Source: Microbacterium sp. (GTDB lineage Bacteria; Actinomycetota; Actinomycetes; Actinomycetales; Microbacteriaceae). Taken from it: DNA of 38,468 bases. How positions within the stretch are numbered: the first letter of the stretch is position 1; every line of letters starts with the position of its first letter. Below are positions 32,689 to 38,468 of the stretch, piece by piece. The position numbers and the translations under genes were made by a program. Location of the stretch: contig NZ_WOYQ01000037.1 in assembly GCF_011620665.1 (NCBI RefSeq), positions 1-38,468 of the forward strand, read 5' to 3'. The notes beneath the pieces were generated by a model. The model saw nothing but the letters and a program-made list of their open reading frames with translations, was not told where the DNA came from and made no database searches.

Positions 32689-33174
32689 ATGGCGAAGATC
32701 GCTGATTCCATCGAAGAGACTCCCGAGAGCTACACCACCGAGAGCGAGGCGGCCCCGGTCGTCGCGGCCCCTCGCCCCGTGCTCTCCGTTCCCGGCGCCG
32801 CCGTCGGCCGCCGCAAGCAGGCCATCGCCCGCGTGCGGCTGGTTCCCGGCACCGGCACGATCACGGTCAATGGGCGCACGCTCGAGGACTACTTCCCCAA
32901 CAAGCTGCATCAGCAGCTGATCAACGACCCGTTCACGGTGCTCGATCTGGTCGGCGCGTACGACGTGATCGTCCGCATCTCCGGCGGGGGCCCTTCGGGT
33001 CAGGCCGGTGCGCTGCGCCTCGGCATCGCGCGCTCGCTCAACCAGATCGACGCCGAGAACAACCGCGCCACCCTGAAGAAGGCCGGCTTCCTCTCGCGTG
33101 ACGCTCGCGTCATCGAGCGTAAGAAGGCTGGTCTCAAGAAGGCCCGCAAGGCGCCGCAGTACTCGAAGCGCTAG
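32689..33174 (+). CDS. rpsI: Small ribosomal subunit protein uS9, with N-terminal extension
   Basis: The S9 core begins near residue 39 ([20 protein letters not shown]) and ends with the universal KAPQYSKR tail that reaches the P-site tRNA. About 38 acidic and Ala/Pro-rich residues precede it, giving 161 residues rather than about 130. It follows rplM by 27 bp and precedes glmM by 8 bp. Confidence 0.97.
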   Translation: MAKIADSIEETPESYTTESEAAPVVAAPRPVLSVPGAAVGRRKQAIARVRLVPGTGTITVNGRTLEDYFPNKLHQQLINDPFTVLDLVGAYDVIVRISGGGPSGQAGALRLGIARSLNQIDAENNRATLKKAGFLSRDARVIERKKAGLKKARKAPQYSKR

Positions 33175-33182
33175 ATCGCTTC
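33165..33182 (+). promoter_or_regulatory. Hairpin spanning the rpsI stop and abutting the glmM start
   Basis: GAAGCG (33165-33170) pairs with CGCTTC (33177-33182). The TAG of rpsI is in the loop and the ATG of glmM follows immediately. No Shine-Dalgarno sequence precedes glmM, so initiation there may depend on ribosomes finishing rpsI and opening the stem (inference). Confidence 0.4.
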
Positions 33183-34526
33183 ATGGCGCTGTTCGGTACG
33201 GACGGTGTGCGTGGGCTGGCAAACGGCCCCCTCACCGCCGACCTCGCGCTCACCCTGGCCCAGGCGACTGCTGTCGTCCTGGGCCAGGGGCGTATCGCAG
33301 ACGCGCGCCGCGCGGCGGGCAAGCGGCTCACCGCCGTCGTCGCTCGCGATCCGCGCATTTCGGGCAACTTCCTCTCGTCTGCCGTCGAGGCGGGGCTCGC
33401 CTCGTCGGGCGTCGATGTGCTCGATGCCGGCATCCTCCCGACCCCCGCCGCCGCGTTCCTGATCGCCGACATCGACGCTGACTTCGGAGTGATGATCTCG
33501 GCATCCCACAATCCGGCTCCAGACAACGGAATCAAGATCTTCGCGCGGGGTGGCGTCAAGCTCCCCGACCATGTCGAGAAGCGCATCGAAGAGGCCATGA
33601 CGGGCGAGAAGCTGCGGCCCACGGGTGCCGACGTCGGTCGCGTCGAACGGTTCTCGGATGCCGAGGACCGCTATGCGATCCACCTGCTCGCGTCGCTGAC
33701 CCACCGCCTCGACGGACTGCACGTCGTGCTGGATTGCGCACACGGTGCGGCATCCGGAGTCTCGCCCGAGACCTTCCGCAATGCAGGCGCACGCGTGACG
33801 GTGATCGGCGCGGATCCCGACGGGATCAACATCAACGACGGCTACGGATCGACCCACCTCGAGCGTCTCGCGGCCGAGGTCGTGCGCACCGGCGCCGATG
33901 TCGGCATCGCCCACGACGGCGATGCCGATCGGTGCCTCGCGGTGGATGCCGCGGGCAACATCGTCGACGGCGACCAGATCATGGCGGTTCTCGCCGTCGC
34001 GATGAAGCGCGACGGGCGGCTGAAGGACGACACCCTCGTGACCACGGTGATGAGCAATCTCGGGCTGCACCGCGCGATGGAGGCTCACGGAATCCATGTC
34101 GAGACCACGGCGGTGGGCGACCGGTACGTGCTCGAGCGCATGACGGCCGGCGGGTACTCGCTCGGCGGCGAGCAGAGCGGCCACGTCATCATGAGCCGCT
34201 TCGCGACGACCGGTGATGGTGTTCTCACCGGGTTGCACCTCTGCGCCGAGATGGCGCGGACGGGGCGGTCCCTTGCGGACCTGGTCTCGGTCATGACCGT
34301 GTTCCCGCAGGTTCTGATCAACGTGCGCGGGGTCCCGCGCTCGCGGGCGACGGACGATGACGTCGTCGAGGCCGTGGAGGCCGCCTCGGCCGCACTGGGT
34401 GCCGCGGGCCGTGTTCTCCTGCGTCCCTCGGGTACGGAGCCGATGGTGCGCGTCATGGTCGAGGCGGTCACCACGGACGATGCCCGGCGCGTCGCCGAGC
34501 GCCTGGCCGAGATCGTCCGCGGCTGA
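33183..34526 (+). CDS. glmM: Phosphoglucosamine mutase
   Basis: This 447-residue enzyme converts glucosamine-6-phosphate to glucosamine-1-phosphate for UDP-GlcNAc and peptidoglycan synthesis. The phosphorylated serine is S108 in [16 protein letters not shown]. The metal loop is DGDADRC, the sugar loop is GGEQSGH, and the phosphate-binding end is [14 protein letters not shown]. It starts [20 protein letters not shown]. It is co-transcribed with rplM-rpsI. GlmS, the preceding pathway step, is encoded 2 kb downstream. Confidence 0.97.
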   Translation: MALFGTDGVRGLANGPLTADLALTLAQATAVVLGQGRIADARRAAGKRLTAVVARDPRISGNFLSSAVEAGLASSGVDVLDAGILPTPAAAFLIADIDADFGVMISASHNPAPDNGIKIFARGGVKLPDHVEKRIEEAMTGEKLRPTGADVGRVERFSDAEDRYAIHLLASLTHRLDGLHVVLDCAHGAASGVSPETFRNAGARVTVIGADPDGININDGYGSTHLERLAAEVVRTGADVGIAHDGDADRCLAVDAAGNIVDGDQIMAVLAVAMKRDGRLKDDTLVTTVMSNLGLHRAMEAHGIHVETTAVGDRYVLERMTAGGYSLGGEQSGHVIMSRFATTGDGVLTGLHLCAEMARTGRSLADLVSVMTVFPQVLINVRGVPRSRATDDDVVEAVEAASAALGAAGRVLLRPSGTEPMVRVMVEAVTTDDARRVAERLAEIVRG

Positions 34527-34549
34527 CTCTTCGGTGCTCGGCGTCAGCC
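34521..34549. terminator. Bidirectional hairpin containing both convergent stop codons
   Basis: GGCTGAC (34521-34527) pairs perfectly with GTCAGCC (34543-34549) around 15 nt. The TGA of glmM lies in the left arm and the TGA of the convergent phosphatase in the right arm. There is no T-tract. As the genes are only 17 bp apart, this is the only candidate terminator for either. Confidence 0.5.
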
Positions 34550-35485
34550 GGGCTCGTTCCAGCTGAGCGACTCGATGTAGCGCAGCAGAACGCCCTCGCG
34601 GAGCGCCCAGGGTGAGACTTCGAGCTCGTCGGCGGAGAGCGCGGTCATCGCGGTATGGAGGACGACGGCGGCCGCCACGATCTGGAAGGTGCGGTCCGCG
34701 GTGATCCCCGGCAGTTCTTGACGGGCGGATGCCGGCAGGCGCGCGAGCCGCGGAATCCACGACCCGAGCGCCGCGCGGGGCAGCAGCATCCGCTCGCTGC
34801 CGCTCCATCCCGGAGCGGGGTATCCGGCGAGTTTCGCGAGGGACCGGATGGCCTTGGACGACCCGACGATGTGGTTCGGGCGGGGCTGACCCGCCATGAG
34901 ATCGACAACCGGCGCGAGCGCTCTGCGGGCGTGTGCACGGAGATGCTCGACGGCCTTCTCGCCGGGAGGGTCGTTCGGGAGGAACTCGACTGTCGTCCGC
35001 CCCGCGCCCAGTGGCACGGATGCCGCGACCTCCGGCAGCTCATCGGCTCCGGCAGCGAGCTCGAGCGACCCGCCGCCGATGTCGAAGAGCAGGATCTGTC
35101 CGGCCGACCACCCGAACCAGCGGCGGACGGCCAAGAAGGTGAACCGTGCCTCGGACTCTCCGCCGAGAACCTGCAGCTCCTGGCCGAGGGCTTCCTCGAT
35201 CCTGGCGATGACGGCGGCGCCGTTGGTCGCCTCGCGCACCGCGCTCGTGGCCGTCGCGAGCAGTTCGACCACGTTCTCGGCCTCGGCCGTCGCGCGCGCC
35301 TGGGCCACGGCATCCACCAGCGCCGCGACACCGGGTTCGCTGATCGATCCGTCGGGCTGGAGGTAGCGCATCAGCCGCAGGACGGTGCGCTGGGAGGTCG
35401 CCGCGAGCGGACGCCCGCCGGGGTGCACATCGGCGACGAGCAGGTGGACCGTGTTCGAGCCGATGTCGAGTACTCCCAAGCGCAT
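34544..35485 (-). CDS. Ppx/GppA family phosphatase
   Basis: This 313-residue member of the exopolyphosphatase/guanosine pentaphosphate phosphatase family has the ASKHA-fold motifs VLDIGSNTVHLLVADV near the N-terminus and LLFDIGGGSLEL near residue 140. The length matches the short actinobacterial Ppx form without the C-terminal HD domain. It may hydrolyse polyphosphate or (p)ppGpp. ATG 35485 gives the canonical N-terminus. Longer in-frame starts overlap coaA. It is divergent from coaA with only 33 bp between starts. Confidence 0.9.
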   Translation of the reverse strand: MRLGVLDIGSNTVHLLVADVHPGGRPLAATSQRTVLRLMRYLQPDGSISEPGVAALVDAVAQARATAEAENVVELLATATSAVREATNGAAVIARIEEALGQELQVLGGESEARFTFLAVRRWFGWSAGQILLFDIGGGSLELAAGADELPEVAASVPLGAGRTTVEFLPNDPPGEKAVEHLRAHARRALAPVVDLMAGQPRPNHIVGSSKAIRSLAKLAGYPAPGWSGSERMLLPRAALGSWIPRLARLPASARQELPGITADRTFQIVAAAVVLHTAMTALSADELEVSPWALREGVLLRYIESLSWNEPG

Positions 35486-35505
35486 TCGATCAGCGTATCG
35501 ACAGA

Positions 35506-35518
35506 TAGAGTGGGCGCG
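35506..35518 (+). promoter_or_regulatory. Leaderless-type start block of coaA
   Basis: TAGAGT (35506-35511) is followed by GGGCGCG and ATG 35519. The whole divergent region is 33 bp, too short for a leader with a ribosome-binding site. Confidence 0.5.
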
Positions 35519-36466
35519 ATGTCCACCGAAGACGCGACGCTCGCAGTCGACTCGCTGTATCGCGAGGTCGGCCGTTCCGAGTGGGCGCGGCTGGCCGCGG
35601 GCATGCCTAATCCGCTGAGCGAGACCGAAGTCGTGCAGCTGCGCGGTATCGGGGACCGGTTGGATCTTGCGGAGGTCCGAGAGGTCTACCTGCCCCTCAG
35701 CCGGCTGCTGTCGACCTACGTCGAGAACACGAAACGGCTCGGCGCGGAGACAGCCGACTTCCTCGGGGAGCCGGACTCCACGACGCCCTTCGTCCTGGCG
35801 GTGGCGGGGTCGGTCGCCGTGGGCAAGTCGACGATCGCCCGCCTGCTGCGCGAGCTCATGAGCCGCTGGCCCGGCACGCCTCGCGTCGAACTGGTCACCA
35901 CCGACGGGTTCCTCCACCCCAACGCTGAGCTCGATCGCCGCGGGATCATGGACCGCAAGGGGTTTCCCGAGTCCTACGACCGCCGCGCGCTCGTGCGCTT
36001 CCTGATGGACGTGAAGTCCGGTGCTCCCGAGGCGCGGGCGCCGTTCTACTCGCACGTGCGGTACGACATCGTGCCTGACGCGCAGATCACGGTGCGACGC
36101 CCGGATGTCGTCATCGTCGAGGGGTTGAACGTCCTCTCACCCCCTCCGCGCCCGAACGAGATCGCCGTCAGCGACCTGTTCGATTTCTCGATCTACGTCG
36201 ACGCCGACGTCGACGACATCGCGTCCTGGTACGTCAGCCGGTTCCTGACTCTCCGCCGAAGTGCCTTCAACAACCCGAACTCGTTCTTCAAGGTGTTCGC
36301 GGAGCTGTCCGACGAGGAAGCCATGACCACGGCGATGGGGTACTGGAACCACACCAACCTTCCGAACCTGCGCGAGAACGTCGAGCCCACTCGGCACCGC
36401 GCGACCCTGATCCTGAAGAAGGGTGCCGACCACTCGGTCGAGCGCGTGCACCTGCGCAAGCTCTGA
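35519..36466 (+). CDS. coaA: Type I pantothenate kinase
   Basis: This 315-residue CoaA catalyses the first step of coenzyme A synthesis, phosphorylating pantothenate. The P-loop GSVAVGKS is at residues 97-104, followed by VTTDGFLHPN, KGFPESYD and IVEGLNVLSPP, all diagnostic of the prokaryotic type I enzyme. In E. coli this type is inhibited by CoA. ATG 35519 gives the usual N-terminus. The frame remains open for 860 bases upstream, but that part is antisense to the phosphatase gene and non-coding. Confidence 0.96.
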   Translation: MSTEDATLAVDSLYREVGRSEWARLAAGMPNPLSETEVVQLRGIGDRLDLAEVREVYLPLSRLLSTYVENTKRLGAETADFLGEPDSTTPFVLAVAGSVAVGKSTIARLLRELMSRWPGTPRVELVTTDGFLHPNAELDRRGIMDRKGFPESYDRRALVRFLMDVKSGAPEARAPFYSHVRYDIVPDAQITVRRPDVVIVEGLNVLSPPPRPNEIAVSDLFDFSIYVDADVDDIASWYVSRFLTLRRSAFNNPNSFFKVFAELSDEEAMTTAMGYWNHTNLPNLRENVEPTRHRATLILKKGADHSVERVHLRKL

Positions 36467-36513
36467 CTTCCGCCAGGGCGCTGCCCGGAAGAGTCGGCAA
36501 GGCGGATGCCGCC

Positions 36514-36526
36514 TACCATGGTCGCT
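36514..36526 (+). promoter_or_regulatory. Leaderless-type start block of glmS
   Basis: TACCAT (36514-36519) is followed by GGTCGCT and ATG 36527. No ribosome-binding site is visible. The position of this -10 supports the start that leaves Cys as residue 2. Confidence 0.45.
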
Positions 36527-38377
<1,851 letters not shown>

Positions 38378-38389
38378 CCCACCCGCCCG

Positions 38390-38456
38390 CGAGACACCTG
38401 CTGTGCCCCGAGACACCGGTCCACAGCGGGGGTCTCGGGGCAGTGACGGTGTCTCG
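38390..38456. repeat. 67-bp palindromic repeat, copy C
   Basis: The outer arms CGAGACACC and GGTGTCTCG are perfect inverted repeats. The inner arms CCCCGAGAC (38406-38414) and GTCTCGGGG (38432-38440) are also perfect. The layout matches copies A and B, with GAGACA in place of GAGAAA. It starts 12 bp after the glmS stop and may serve as its terminator. The window ends 12 bp later. Confidence 0.7.
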
Positions 38457-38468
38457 CGGTTGTGGGTT

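Noticed and set aside
34655-35518. N-terminal extension of coaA by about 288 residues
   Set aside because: The extension is antisense to the Ppx/GppA gene; CoaA proteins start near MSTEDATL and have about 315 residues.
36467-36526. glmS ribozyme
   Set aside because: Only 60 bp separate coaA and glmS, with none of the required pseudoknotted core; the ribozyme is a Firmicutes feature.

Overview
The window is high-GC DNA from an actinobacterium, most likely a Microbacteriaceae member close to Microbacterium. I infer this from GC-dominated third codon positions, GTG and TTG starts, apparently leaderless genes, a spc cluster with no rpsN between rplE and rpsH, an alpha cluster with no rpsD, and low-complexity tails on several ribosomal proteins. 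The assignment rests on recognition, not on a search.

Left part (1-10.3 kb): a catabolic divergon. The minus strand carries a compact operon in the order peptide-type substrate-binding lipoprotein, two permeases, a fused double ATPase and two paralogous metal-dependent amidohydrolases, joined by 4-bp overlaps or very short gaps. The one longer gap holds a strong hairpin. Divergent from it are a YheO/DauR-type PAS-HTH regulator and a PatB/MalY-type PLP C-S lyase. The shared 361-bp promoter region has two copies of a CAACA-GTG-TGTT(G) operator candidate. Together these look like a regulated uptake, hydrolysis and beta-elimination route for a peptide-like or cysteine-conjugate substrate. The substrate is unknown.

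Middle (10.3-28.5 kb): the S10-spc-alpha ribosomal superoperon on the plus strand, rpsJ to secY-adk-map, then infA-rpmJ-rpsM-rpsK-rpoA-rplQ. It has a good sigma-A promoter and a long folded leader before rpsJ, another good promoter before infA, and hairpins before secY, rpsM and rpoA. Between map and infA lie a minus-strand gene with an AbiEi-like N-terminal part and a PD-(D/E)XK (DUF559-like) nuclease part, and a membrane-anchored DsbA-like thiol oxidoreductase. The nuclease-like gene is bracketed by two 66-bp palindromic repeats. A third family member follows glmS at the right edge.

Right part (28.5-38.5 kb): a PfkB sugar kinase, truA, an endonuclease/exonuclease/phosphatase-family protein, a tandem universal stress protein, the rplM-rpsI-glmM unit, a convergent Ppx/GppA phosphatase, then coaA and glmS. 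Several of these genes have a -10-like hexamer 6-7 nt before the start codon and no Shine-Dalgarno sequence, which is the signature of leaderless mRNAs.

The most unusual signals are the palindrome-flanked AbiEi/PD-(D/E)XK gene, the structured rpsJ leader with motifs recurring in the rplM and infA leaders, the twin-operator catabolic divergon, and the leaderless start-site block.
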